Below, one piece after another: positions 1 through 7,950 of a stretch of DNA of 42,430 nt. This stretch comes from Elusimicrobiota bacterium (GTDB lineage Bacteria; Elusimicrobiota; Elusimicrobia; Elusimicrobiales; UBA9959). The notes beneath the pieces were generated by a model. The model searched no databases. It worked only from the letters and a program-made list of their open reading frames with translations, and was not told the origin of the DNA. The position numbers were made by a program, and so were the translations under genes. The stretch lies in the NCBI GenBank assembly GCA_016207645.1, contig JACQPH010000147.1, positions 1-42,430 of the forward strand, given 5' to 3'. The first letter of the stretch is position 1. The number at the start of each line of letters is the position of its first letter.

Positions 1-608
1 GCCCCGGGCGAGAAGAAGGGGTAAAGGGGCGCCAGCAGCAGGTGGCAGGTGGTCTTGGTGCGCGCCTCTGACTCCACCCGCACGGTCGAAGCGGCCGTCT
101 GTGGGCCAGAGGCCTTTGATACGGCGCTTGCAACAGCTTCGGAGACGGCGAAATCGGCCGTGAGGTAATAGTTGACCCGCAGCGAAGCGGGGATTATGAA
201 GATGAACCCGGTGTCCACCAGGAAGGAATGGAAAAGGTCGCCGTAGGTCCAGCGCCCGAAGCTGGTGAGCTCCAGCCGCAGGGTGCCGCGGCCGCGCGCC
301 TTGTCGTAAAGGCCCGCTTTCCCGAAGACTTCCCTGGCCCTGCGGGCGAAAGCGGCTGCGTCGCCGGGTTCGACCGGCAGAGGTTTTATTTTCTTCGGCC
401 TGGTGGAGCCTTCTCCTATTGAATCGGTGGGGGCGCGGTAGGGGAAATACTCCCAGTAAACCTCGATTTCGGAGAACGGGACTATCTCCTTATCCTCGAG
501 CATGGCCCGCGCGGTGTTACGCTCCACCCGGATATCCCCGGAATTAAAGGAGGCGCAGCCCTGGAAAGCGGGCAGGAGAGCGAGGAGCAGAAAGAGCCTG
601 GTTTTCAT
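1..608 (-). CDS. Lipoprotein of unknown function, 3' end cut by the window edge
   Basis: This gene reads leftwards from an ATG at 608 and is still open at base 1, so the C-terminus is missing; about 202 residues are visible. The N-terminus is a clear lipoprotein signal: Lys-Arg, a Leu-rich core and a lipobox ending in AFQGC with the lipidated Cys at residue 18. The mature part includes a segment IEVYWEYFPYRAP and later a hydrophobic stretch FIFIIPASLRVNYYLTADF. I do not recognise the family; the length and the absence of repeats suggest a small envelope lipoprotein. It diverges from the GNAT-like gene at 703 across a 94-bp AT-rich gap containing TATACT and TATTAT boxes. Lipidation is well supported; function is unknown. 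Confidence 0.75.
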   Translation of the reverse strand, partial: MKTRLFLLLALLPAFQGCASFNSGDIRVERNTARAMLEDKEIVPFSEIEVYWEYFPYRAPTDSIGEGSTRPKKIKPLPVEPGDAAAFARRAREVFGKAGLYDKARGRGTLRLELTSFGRWTYGDLFHSFLVDTGFIFIIPASLRVNYYLTADFAVSEAVASAVSKASGPQTAASTVRVESEARTKTTCHLLLAPLYPFFSPG

Positions 609-702
609 TCTTTTTCCCTGATATCCGTCATTCGGCAACCGGAGGGTCTTTTTATATACTATATTATACCGTTGCAGCCGGCAAGGGGGAGGCGGGGAGC
701 AT

Positions 703-1899
703 ATGGCGCTTAAAAAGATAGAAAAGATAATCAAGACCGAGGGCAGGCCCGATATCGTCATCAGGCTGGCCAGGGTGCAGGACATGCGCCGCATCCAGAT
801 GCTCTACGCCGAGATCTACGGCGGCAGCTACTCCGTGCCTATAGTCACGGACAAAGAGAAGATGCGCAGCGCCATAGAGCACGACGACTATTACTGGATA
901 GTGGCCGAATGCCAGGACCGCGTGGTGGGCAGCCTCGTCTACGCGCTGGACCTGACCTACCGCAACTCCAAGGCCTTCGGCGCCGTGGTGAGCCAGGAAT
1001 ACCGCAAGCTGGACCTCGCCTTCACGATGATGAAGCTGGTCCTGGAGGATATCACCGCCAACAAGGACCTGGTGGACCTGGTCTACGCCACCACCCGCAC
1101 GGCGAACTACGCCCCGCAGAAGCTGACGGAAAGCCTGGGCTTCATCAAGCTCGGTATTTTCCCCAACACCCATAAAGTGCAGGACAACGAGACCCACTGC
1201 CTCACCGCCTACCTTACCGAAGGGGCCTTGCAGCGCCGCAGGCATAAACCCCGCATCATCCCCGAGATCGTGCCTTTCTACGAGATAGTCCGTCGGCAGG
1301 TGGACCTGGACAAGCCGCAGGTGAAGGATGTGACGGGCGAGTACAGCGACCATGCGCGGAAGATCCCGCTGCTCAACTTCGAGGCCATCACCGCCCCCGA
1401 GTTCATCAAGCACCGGTACAAGAAGATCAAGCAGACCAGTTTCTTCGAGCATACCGTGATGCCTTTCCACGAGCCGAACCTGCTGCTGATCACCCCGGAC
1501 CAGGGCACCGAGGTCTATATGACCTACAACGCCAAGGACAAGTACAGCGTGGTGGTGGCCGGCATGACCGACGAGAAAAGCTTCGCCGTGGTGCTGGAGA
1601 GCATAGCCCGCAAGGTCAGCGAGCTGGGCATGGCCTATGTCGAGGTCATCATAGACGCCTACTCCCCGGCCATCCAGCGGGACGCTCTGGACGCGCGCTA
1701 CATCCCCAGCGCCTATTTCCCCTGCGCCAAGCGCATGGGCGGCAAGCGCTACGACTGCGTGATCTTCTCCCGCACCTTCGAAGTGCTGGACTTCCGCAAC
1801 GTCAAGATCATCTCCCTCTACAAGAACTTCCTGCGCGAATACCTGAAGCTCTGGCGCGAGAACTACATCGAGCTGGTCTTCAAAACGGAGCAGAAATAG
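703..1899 (+). CDS. GNAT-superfamily acyltransferase-like protein with a second related C-terminal half
   Basis: A 398-residue cytoplasmic protein. Residues about 18-170 look like a GNAT N-acetyltransferase domain: strand-helix order, VVGSLVY as the central strand, and NYAPQKLTESLGFIKLG (135-151) as the motif-B helix and beta-bulge. The acetyl-CoA loop that is normally (R/Q)xxGxG/A is degenerate here (EYRKLDLAFTM, 99-109), so catalysis is uncertain. The C-terminal half (about 200-390) again ends in a pattern typical of GNAT C-termini (IPSAYFPCAKRMGGKRYDCVIFSR), suggesting a tandem GNAT fold. The start at 703 is preceded by a purine-rich GGGAGGCGGGGAG ribosome-binding region. Substrate unknown. 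A weak GGGCG/CGCCC hairpin at 1927-1940 follows the stop. Family assignment fairly sure, activity not. Confidence 0.7.
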   Translation: MALKKIEKIIKTEGRPDIVIRLARVQDMRRIQMLYAEIYGGSYSVPIVTDKEKMRSAIEHDDYYWIVAECQDRVVGSLVYALDLTYRNSKAFGAVVSQEYRKLDLAFTMMKLVLEDITANKDLVDLVYATTRTANYAPQKLTESLGFIKLGIFPNTHKVQDNETHCLTAYLTEGALQRRRHKPRIIPEIVPFYEIVRRQVDLDKPQVKDVTGEYSDHARKIPLLNFEAITAPEFIKHRYKKIKQTSFFEHTVMPFHEPNLLLITPDQGTEVYMTYNAKDKYSVVVAGMTDEKSFAVVLESIARKVSELGMAYVEVIIDAYSPAIQRDALDARYIPSAYFPCAKRMGGKRYDCVIFSRTFEVLDFRNVKIISLYKNFLREYLKLWRENYIELVFKTEQK

Positions 1900-2007
1900 T
1901 AATCACCTACCGCTTACCTTAAAAGCGGGCGCACACGCCCCGATATGTGTTGTTTGGCGCCCCCCCCGTGCCTTGATTGGGTGTTTAATTGTTTAGTATA
2001 AATACTG

Positions 2008-2039
2008 TACTGGACAAAATATGTATATTTCGTCCAGTA
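2008..2039. repeat. 32-bp near-perfect inverted repeat (operator-like)
   Basis: TACTGGAC at 2008-2015 pairs with GTCCAGTA at 2032-2039, and the AT-rich centre also pairs apart from one mismatch (2016/2031) and the central GT. It lies 35 bp before the ATPase gene at 2074, in the most AT-rich stretch of the region. It could be an operator, or the end of a small mobile unit. A second small inverted repeat, AGTAT/ATACT, lies at 1995-2006. Confidence 0.7.
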
Positions 2040-2073
2040 TATATTAGGAATTGAACAGAAAGGGCGATAATTT

Positions 2074-3366
2074 ATGATAAAAGAAGTGGTCATGAGGCAG
2101 AAGAAAGAAATGGAGACGCTTTTGGCAAGGCCGTATGTGGAGCGGTCGCGCACCGAGTACGCGGAAAAATTTGCGGGTGGTGAGCTTATAAAAGTGGTAA
2201 CAGGCCCCAGAAGGGCGGGGAAATCCATCTTTTCGCTTCATTTTTTGAGAAAATCCGCGCCGGCCTACGCGAATTTCGACGATGAGCGCCTGATAAAACT
2301 CAGAGATTACGATGAACTTTTAAAAGAACTGCATGCCTGCTATGGGAGCAAAAAGCGGCTGCTGTTCGACGAGATCCAGAATCTGCCGGGCTGGGAGCTT
2401 TTTATCAACCGGCTGCAGCGCCAGGGGTACAACATCACGCTGACCGGCTCCAACGCCCGGCTTTTAAGCGGCGAACTGGCCACGAGCCTGACCGGGCGGC
2501 ATGTGCCCATAGAAATACTGCCGTTCAGTTTCAGGGAGATTCTCGCCGCGGAGAAGATCGGGGAGCCGGGAAAAAACCTTTCACCCGAAACCAAAGGCCG
2601 GGTACTGGGTTTGCTGGAACGCTATCTTATTAACGGCGGTTTTCCCGAGGTGGTGGTTAAAAAATTGGAGCCAAAGGGGTACCTGGATACCCTTATGGAT
2701 TCGCTGATCCTTAAGGATATCGTTAAAAGATATTCAGTGCGGCTGTCCAGCCAGATCTATGATCTGCATGGGTACCTGCTTAATAATTTCGCCTCCGAGT
2801 GCAGTTATCGCAGGCTGGCTGGGCGTCTGGGCTTTAAAAGCGTTACCACGCTGGAAAAATACATCGGCTATCTTGAGGAGGCCTACCTTATCCATGTTCT
2901 GCAGCGCTATTCCAATAAAGCCGCCGAGAGGGCGGGGACGTCTAAAAAAATATACCTGGTGGATAACGGCTATATAGAGGCCGCGGGGGTGCAGTTCTCT
3001 CCGGACCGGGGGCGGCTTATGGAGAATCTGATCTTTGGCGAACTGTTGAAGGCCGGGCGTCAGCCCAACAGGGATTTGTTCTATTATAAAACCCGCAATG
3101 GGCGGGAAGTTGATTTTATAACCAGAAAAGGCCGGGCTGTAGATGTTTTAATTCAGGCGGCTTACGACCTTGACGCTCCGGGGACAAAAGAGCGGGAGGT
3201 TAAAGCGCTTATAGAGGCCGGCGCGGAATTGCGGTGCGGCAACCTGTCGGTAATAACCTGGGACCATGAAGAAGTTCTGAAAGTGAACGGGGGGAAAATA
3301 CATTTTACCCCGCTGTGGAAATGGCTGGTTTCCGAGGCGGAGAAGGGGCCAGGTCCTTACTTTTGA
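2074..3366 (+). CDS. AAA_14/DUF4143-family ATPase
   Basis: A 430-residue P-loop ATPase of the widespread bacterial and archaeal AAA_14 plus DUF4143 architecture. Walker A is GPRRAGKS at residues 44-51 and Walker B LLFDEIQN at about 96-103; LTGSNARLLSGELATSLTGRH is the sensor-1 region. The C-terminal DUF4143 part keeps the nuclease-like REVDFITRKGRAVDVLIQAAYDL block, but the nuclease-type Lys is replaced (LIQ), as is common in the family. The cellular role of the family is not established; members are often on mobile or recently acquired DNA. Here the gene uses more A/T-ending codons than its neighbours, has a 32-bp inverted repeat upstream, and its last codons and stop lie inside a palindrome (3344-3376). 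Likely horizontally acquired (inference). Confidence 0.88.
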   Translation: MIKEVVMRQKKEMETLLARPYVERSRTEYAEKFAGGELIKVVTGPRRAGKSIFSLHFLRKSAPAYANFDDERLIKLRDYDELLKELHACYGSKKRLLFDEIQNLPGWELFINRLQRQGYNITLTGSNARLLSGELATSLTGRHVPIEILPFSFREILAAEKIGEPGKNLSPETKGRVLGLLERYLINGGFPEVVVKKLEPKGYLDTLMDSLILKDIVKRYSVRLSSQIYDLHGYLLNNFASECSYRRLAGRLGFKSVTTLEKYIGYLEEAYLIHVLQRYSNKAAERAGTSKKIYLVDNGYIEAAGVQFSPDRGRLMENLIFGELLKAGRQPNRDLFYYKTRNGREVDFITRKGRAVDVLIQAAYDLDAPGTKEREVKALIEAGAELRCGNLSVITWDHEEVLKVNGGKIHFTPLWKWLVSEAEKGPGPYF

Positions 3367-3376
3367 CCTGACCCCT
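3344..3376. repeat. Palindromic repeat overlapping the ATPase stop codon
   Basis: AGGGGCCAGGTC (3344-3355) and GACCTGACCCCT (3365-3376) are inverted arms with one mismatch around a nine-base loop. The ATPase TGA stop (3364-3366) sits inside, so the C-terminal residues GPGPYF are encoded by the repeat. It may also act as a transcript-end hairpin. Confidence 0.7.
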
Positions 3377-3398
3377 ATCAGAGCAGAATCGCCGAAAA

Positions 3399-3417
3399 AA
3401 TGTTTAAATAGAACATT
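3399..3417. promoter_or_regulatory. Small inverted repeat before the luxE-like operon
   Basis: AATGTT (3399-3404) and AACATT (3412-3417) flank an AT spacer, 15 bp upstream of the start at 3432. The position fits an operator or part of a promoter for the two-gene operon; AGGA at 3423-3426 is the likely ribosome-binding site. Function inferred from position only. Confidence 0.35.
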
Positions 3418-3431
3418 GTCCAGGATAAACT

Positions 3432-4601
3432 ATGGCAGACCTTTCAGTTGAAGACCGATTGCCGGCTTTTTATGAGCCGCTGAAGAGCCGGGCCGCGGTG
3501 GACGCTTTTTTTGAGATGCCGGCTTTTGAGTATTCTCCCCGGACCTCGAAGGCCTTCTGCGCCGCGATGCGGACCGCGCTGGCTTTTCAGGGGGGGCGCG
3601 CGCCCGTCTTGAAAGCGCTCTATAAAGCGGAAGGGTTCGACCCCGCCTCGGTTAGAACGGAGAAGGATATTGCCGATATCCCCTTCATCTTCGTCTCCGC
3701 GCTGAAAGAGCGGGACCTGACCACTTTGCCTTATTCGAAGATAGTGCTGGAGCTGAAATCCAGCGGCACTTCGGGGCAGCGCAGCCGGATGCAGTTGGAC
3801 AAGGGCTCGCTGATGCGGGTGCGCCGGATGGCCTGGCAGGTTTTCGCCGGGCTGGGCCTGACCGACCTGGAGCGCGCCCACGACTATATCTGCTTCACCT
3901 ACGACCCCGAAGTGGCCAAGGACCTGGGTACGGCCTGGACGGACAAGCTGCTTTCCGGTTTTACTAAGAAAGGGGAGATCTTTTACACTTTCCGCTGGAG
4001 CAGGGAGAAAAAAGATTTTTATTTCGATATAGACGGCGCGGTGCTGGCCATGAAGAGGTTCGAGGAAGCGGGCTCGCTGGTGCGGCTGGTTGGGTTCCCC
4101 GCTTTCGCGCTGAAGCTGACCGAAGAATTCAAAAAGCGCTACGGCCGCTATCCCAGGCTGAATCCCGGTTCCAGCGTGGTGACCGGCGGCGGCTGGAAGA
4201 CTTTGGCCGACGAGGCTATGGACAAGAAGGTCTACCGCAAGATACTCGCGGACAACCTGGGCGTGCCGGTGGAGAATGTCAGGGACCTGTTCGGCATGGT
4301 GGAGCACGGCGTGCCTTACGTGGACTGCCGGCTGGGCAATTTCCATGTGCCCAATTACGGCCGCATCATAGCCCGCCATCCCGGCACGCTGGAACCGCTG
4401 GGCTATAACAAGACCGGCCTGCTCCAGTTCCTTACGCCTTACCTGACCAGCTATCCTTCGCTTTCCGTGCTCTCCTCCGATTTCGGCCTGCTGCGGCCTA
4501 AATGCGCCTGCGGCCTGCCGGGCCCGGTGCTGGAGATAAAAGGCCGCGCCGGCGTTACAAAACTGAAAGGCTGCGCCATTTCCGCGGCGACCATGTTATG
4601 A
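3432..4601 (+). CDS. luxE: LuxE-type acyl-protein synthetase
   Basis: A 389-residue adenylate-forming enzyme of the LuxE/PaaK-like family. LuxE activates a fatty acid with ATP and loads it on its own cysteine before handing it to LuxC for reduction to aldehyde. The nucleotide loop LELKSSGTSGQRS lies at about residues 109-121. The C-terminus KLKGCAISAATML places Cys381 nine residues from the end, matching the position of the acyl-carrying cysteine of LuxE. Length agrees with LuxE (about 370). The gene overlaps the next start by the ATGA arrangement at 4598-4601, so the two are translationally coupled. No luciferase genes are near, so the role is aldehyde formation for some non-luminous purpose (inference). 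Confidence 0.82.
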   Translation: MADLSVEDRLPAFYEPLKSRAAVDAFFEMPAFEYSPRTSKAFCAAMRTALAFQGGRAPVLKALYKAEGFDPASVRTEKDIADIPFIFVSALKERDLTTLPYSKIVLELKSSGTSGQRSRMQLDKGSLMRVRRMAWQVFAGLGLTDLERAHDYICFTYDPEVAKDLGTAWTDKLLSGFTKKGEIFYTFRWSREKKDFYFDIDGAVLAMKRFEEAGSLVRLVGFPAFALKLTEEFKKRYGRYPRLNPGSSVVTGGGWKTLADEAMDKKVYRKILADNLGVPVENVRDLFGMVEHGVPYVDCRLGNFHVPNYGRIIARHPGTLEPLGYNKTGLLQFLTPYLTSYPSLSVLSSDFGLLRPKCACGLPGPVLEIKGRAGVTKLKGCAISAATML

Positions 4602-7240
4602 AGATACACAATACATATTTATTCGGCAAAGTCTCGGATAAGACAACCTGGACTCCGGGAGAGCTGGAAAAAATAGGCCTCAAGGCTCAGGCCGCCCGCG
4701 GGCTTATGCGCGGCGCCTCCCGCGAATATATCGTCAATACCCTGGTCAAAGCCGGGAAGCTCTTCGAAAAGGGCGGCAAATACCGCAGGGCCGCGCTGGC
4801 CCACCTGAAAGAACATATCACCTTCTCCGAGCCGGTCATAGATAAGAGCCTGGACGTAATACCGGAGCTGCTCAACAAGCAGGCGATGAACAAGCGCATG
4901 AGCATGGAGCTCTTCCTGCCCTACGCCCTGGAGACCACCATCGAGCGCCGCGGTTACGACGGCCTGATCCGGGCGATGCCTAAAGGCGTGGTCCTGCACG
5001 TGGGCGCGGGGAACGTCTTCCTCGGCATCCTGGACTCGCTGGTGATAGGCTTCCTGACCAAGAACGTGAACATAGTGAAGCTTTCCTCTTCGGGCTCCAA
5101 CTTCATAAACATTTTCATGGACGCGCTGAAAGAGGTGGACGAAGAAGGGATACTTACAAAGTCCGCCGCGATAATCAGCTGGAAGGGCGGCAGCCAGGGG
5201 CTGGAAGAGGCCGCGCTGAAGAACGTGAACGCCGTTTTCGTCTGGGGCGGCTACGAAGCGGTGCAGTCCTACCGGCAGATAGCGCCTATCGACGTGCGGG
5301 TGGAGGGCTTCGGCCCCAAGACCAGCGTGGGCATCGTTTTCGAGAGCTGCGTGCTGAACGAAGGGATGGACGCCGTGGCCCTGCGCGCCGCCACCGACGC
5401 CTCGCTCTGGGACCAGGCCGCCTGCTCCTCGCTGCATACCCTTTATTTCATCGCCCCGGCCAAAAAGCACAAGGCCCTGGCCGCAGATTTCCTGAAGGCC
5501 GCCAAAACACATTTCACGCAGTTGGCCAAAGACCTGCCGCCGGGGAAGCTGTCCCCCGACGAGATGGTGGAGATAAACAAAGCCCGGCAGCTCGCCCGCG
5601 TGGACAGCGCCCTCGGGAACGCCTCCTATGAGAGCTCCGCGCCCAAGACCGACTGGACCGTAATTTACGAGAAGGACCCGGTCTACCGCGTCTCGCCGCT
5701 CAACCGCGTGCTTTACGTGAAGACCGTGGAGAGCCTGGAAGAGGTCAGGGACCGGCTGCTGCCTATGCGCGGCTATATCCAGACCGTGGGCGTGGGCGGC
5801 TCCATCGAGCGCAAGAAGGTGATGGAAGTCCTGGGCCCGGCCGGGATAGCCCGAATTGTGCGCCTGGGCAAGATGCTGGAGGAGTCCAACGGCTCCCCGC
5901 ACGACGGGATCTTCCCGATGATGTCCCTGGTGAACTGGCTGCCCATAGAGGAGAAGCCCTCCCAGCTGGACCGGCTGAGCGAGATGGTGGAACACGCCAG
6001 GAGCCGCAGTCCTTTCTACGGCCGCCATTTCAAAAGCGCGCCGCGGATAACCAGCTTCGAGGATTTCGCGAAGGTGCCTTTCCTGGAGAAGCACCATGTC
6101 CTGGACAATACCCCGCCGGACAGCGCGGACCTGCTGACTTCGCGGGTGCAGCGCGGCATTTATTTCGCCAGCGGCGGCTCCACGGGGCAGCCGAAATATA
6201 TTTTCTACGACCAGAAAGAATACGACCATACCTGCCGGATGCTGGCCTTCACGATGGAGGCGGCGGGCCTGGGCGGGAACGATACGATAGCGAACCTGTT
6301 CATCGCCGGGAATCTCTGGTCGAGCTGGCTCTCGGTCGAGAAGGCTATCTCCTACACCAAGGCTATCTCGGTGCCTGTGGGCAGCAATCTTCCGCTCGAG
6401 AATATCGTGGGCTACCTGGAGGACTTCAAGGTGACCGCTGTGATAGGCCTGCCCTCTTTCCTGGTGAAGCTGGCCGAATACGTGAAGGCGAACCGCGCCA
6501 AACACAAGGTCTACGTCAGGAAGATCTTTTACGGCGGGGAATACGTGGGCGAGGAGATGGTGAAGTTCTTCAAGGGCGTGTTTCCCGGCGTGGACGTGCG
6601 CTCGGCCGGCTATGCCACCGCGGACGCGGGAGTGGTGGGCTTCCAGTGCCCGTCCTGCGTGAAGGGGCAGCACCACCTTTTTTCTTCCAGCCAGTTCATA
6701 GAGTTCGTGGACCAGGACACGCTGCTGCCGGTGAAGGAAGGGGAGGCGGGGGAGCTGGTGGTGACCTGCCTTTCCAAGAAGAGCATGCCCATCATACGCT
6801 ACCGGGTGGGGGACCTGGGGCGCTGGCTCCCTAAACCCTGCGCCTGCGGCAGGCGGGAGCCGCTGTTCGAGATCCTGGGCCGCTGCGACGACCGCATCCA
6901 CGTGGGCGGGGCGCACTTATTCGTGAACGATATCCAGAACGCGCTGGGCAAGGTGCCGGACCTGAGCTTCAATTTCCAGGCGGTGATAGACAAGAAAGGC
7001 CACAGGGACACGCTGAAGGTGCGCGTGGAAGTGAAGGACGCGGCGGCCCTGCCGCGCTCGGCCGAACTGGCGAACCTGCTCTGGCTGCAGATCCAGAGCC
7101 ACTGCGAGGACCTGCACGAGAGCGTGCGCCTGAAATGGCTGGACAAGCCGGTCATCGAGGTACTAAAGCCCAATACCATAGAGCGCATCCAGCGCACCGG
7201 CAAGATCCGGAAGGTCATAGATAAAAGGGTCAAGGTGTGA
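4598..7240 (+). CDS. luxC: LuxC acyl-CoA reductase fused to a LuxE/PaaK-like adenylation domain
   Basis: An 880-residue two-domain protein. Residues 1 to about 450 are a LuxC-type (acyl-CoA/acyl-protein reductase, aldehyde-dehydrogenase fold) domain: VVLHVGAGNVFLG near 131, WDQAACSSLH with candidate catalytic Cys276, and the LuxC-typical ending SPHDGIFPMMSLVNW (433-447). Residues about 455-880 are an adenylate-forming domain with the loop ASGGSTGQPK (524-533) and a CACGRREPLFEILGRCDDR block near the end. I place the start at the ATG at 4598, which overlaps the luxE stop; an upstream in-frame ATG at 4502 lies inside luxE and is unlikely. With the separate LuxE upstream, this operon encodes two adenylating domains and one reductase. 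Expected product: a fatty or other carboxylic aldehyde. Confidence 0.85.
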   Translation: MKIHNTYLFGKVSDKTTWTPGELEKIGLKAQAARGLMRGASREYIVNTLVKAGKLFEKGGKYRRAALAHLKEHITFSEPVIDKSLDVIPELLNKQAMNKRMSMELFLPYALETTIERRGYDGLIRAMPKGVVLHVGAGNVFLGILDSLVIGFLTKNVNIVKLSSSGSNFINIFMDALKEVDEEGILTKSAAIISWKGGSQGLEEAALKNVNAVFVWGGYEAVQSYRQIAPIDVRVEGFGPKTSVGIVFESCVLNEGMDAVALRAATDASLWDQAACSSLHTLYFIAPAKKHKALAADFLKAAKTHFTQLAKDLPPGKLSPDEMVEINKARQLARVDSALGNASYESSAPKTDWTVIYEKDPVYRVSPLNRVLYVKTVESLEEVRDRLLPMRGYIQTVGVGGSIERKKVMEVLGPAGIARIVRLGKMLEESNGSPHDGIFPMMSLVNWLPIEEKPSQLDRLSEMVEHARSRSPFYGRHFKSAPRITSFEDFAKVPFLEKHHVLDNTPPDSADLLTSRVQRGIYFASGGSTGQPKYIFYDQKEYDHTCRMLAFTMEAAGLGGNDTIANLFIAGNLWSSWLSVEKAISYTKAISVPVGSNLPLENIVGYLEDFKVTAVIGLPSFLVKLAEYVKANRAKHKVYVRKIFYGGEYVGEEMVKFFKGVFPGVDVRSAGYATADAGVVGFQCPSCVKGQHHLFSSSQFIEFVDQDTLLPVKEGEAGELVVTCLSKKSMPIIRYRVGDLGRWLPKPCACGRREPLFEILGRCDDRIHVGGAHLFVNDIQNALGKVPDLSFNFQAVIDKKGHRDTLKVRVEVKDAAALPRSAELANLLWLQIQSHCEDLHESVRLKWLDKPVIEVLKPNTIERIQRTGKIRKVIDKRVKV

Positions 7241-7311
7241 TCGAGTCTATACCGGAAGAAATGGGAAATAGGGAAACAGAAAATGGTTATGACAAAAAGG
7301 AAATAGAAATA

Positions 7312-7324
7312 GGGGACAGACACC
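7312..7324 (+). repeat. GGGGACAGACACC motif
   Basis: A single copy of GGGGACAGACACC in the 167-bp gap after the LuxC-LuxE gene. This word resembles half of a palindromic repeat often seen near small mobile units in bacterial genomes (recalled, not checked); only one arm is present. The rest of the gap is A-rich and non-coding. Confidence 0.35.
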
Positions 7325-7396
7325 TGTTAATTTCTGTGGGATGAGTGCTTTGCCATCTGTCGTTCCGGTAAGGGCTGACCGTTGGGAGGGCTGTGG

Positions 7397-7402
7397 TATA
7401 AT
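7397..7402 (+). promoter_or_regulatory. -10 box of the nucleotidyltransferase gene
   Basis: TATAAT ends only five bases before the ATG at 7408; a weak -35 candidate CTGACC lies at 7375-7380. No ribosome-binding site fits between box and start (GGGAGGG at 7384-7390 is too far), so a leaderless transcript is likely. Confidence 0.5.
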
Positions 7403-7407
7403 CTGGT

Positions 7408-7950
7408 ATGGACCTTAAGAAGGCTTTGACGGCAATAGTGAGGGAGTTCGAGAAGAACGACGTCGGGTATGCCATTATCGGCGGGTTCGCGATAGGCGCG
7501 CTGGGGGTGCCGCGGAGCACTATCGATCTGGATTTCCTCGTTCCGGCGGAGGCGCTTCACAAGGTGGAGGCGATAATGCTGGCGCTCGGGTATAAGAAGG
7601 TTTTCGCTTCGGAAAACGCCTCGCAATATGTTTCGCCTTCCGCTGAAATGGGGGAAGTGGATTTCCTGCACGCTTTCAGGCCTATCTCCATGAAAATGCT
7701 GGCCGAGGCGGAAACAGTCCCGGTCTTCGGTAAGGAGGTCAGGGTAAAGGTGTTAAAGGCTGAAGATATTATCGCCCTCAAATTGCAGTCGATAAATAAT
7801 AATCCAGCCAGGCTGGCGAAAGATAATTCCGATATAGAAGAGTTGATGAAAAGCCGTAAGCTGGACTGGAAGATACTTGAAACCTATTTCGAGCTCTTCG
7901 GCATGGGCGGGCGCTTCCTGGAACTGCGGGAGAAATATGGCGGAGAATAA
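7408..7950 (+). CDS. Nucleotidyltransferase-fold protein
   Basis: A 180-residue protein with the hallmarks of a small nucleotidyltransferase: GYAIIGGFAIGALGVPRSTIDLDFLV (positions 20-45) holds the GG helix start and the two-metal DLD pair, and GEVDFLHAF (about 77-85) supplies the third acidic residue. The C-terminal helices include AEDIIALKLQSINNN, as in DUF6036/AbiEii-like proteins. Some relatives are toxins or antitoxin-like regulators that transfer nucleotides to RNA or protein; the target here is unknown. It overlaps the next small gene by 14 bp. Codon use is somewhat more AT-rich at the start than in neighbours, and a GGGGACAGACACC repeat lies just upstream, consistent with acquired DNA (inference). 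Confidence 0.75.
   Translation: MDLKKALTAIVREFEKNDVGYAIIGGFAIGALGVPRSTIDLDFLVPAEALHKVEAIMLALGYKKVFASENASQYVSPSAEMGEVDFLHAFRPISMKMLAEAETVPVFGKEVRVKVLKAEDIIALKLQSINNNPARLAKDNSDIEELMKSRKLDWKILETYFELFGMGGRFLELREKYGGE

Noticed and set aside
4619-6916. 765-codon open frame on the minus strand
   Set aside because: It lies wholly opposite the LuxC-LuxE gene, whose protein has clear domains; composition is typical of antisense frames in GC-rich DNA.
3432-7240. Bioluminescence operon
   Set aside because: No luxA, luxB, luxD or regulators are present; only aldehyde-forming parts are seen.
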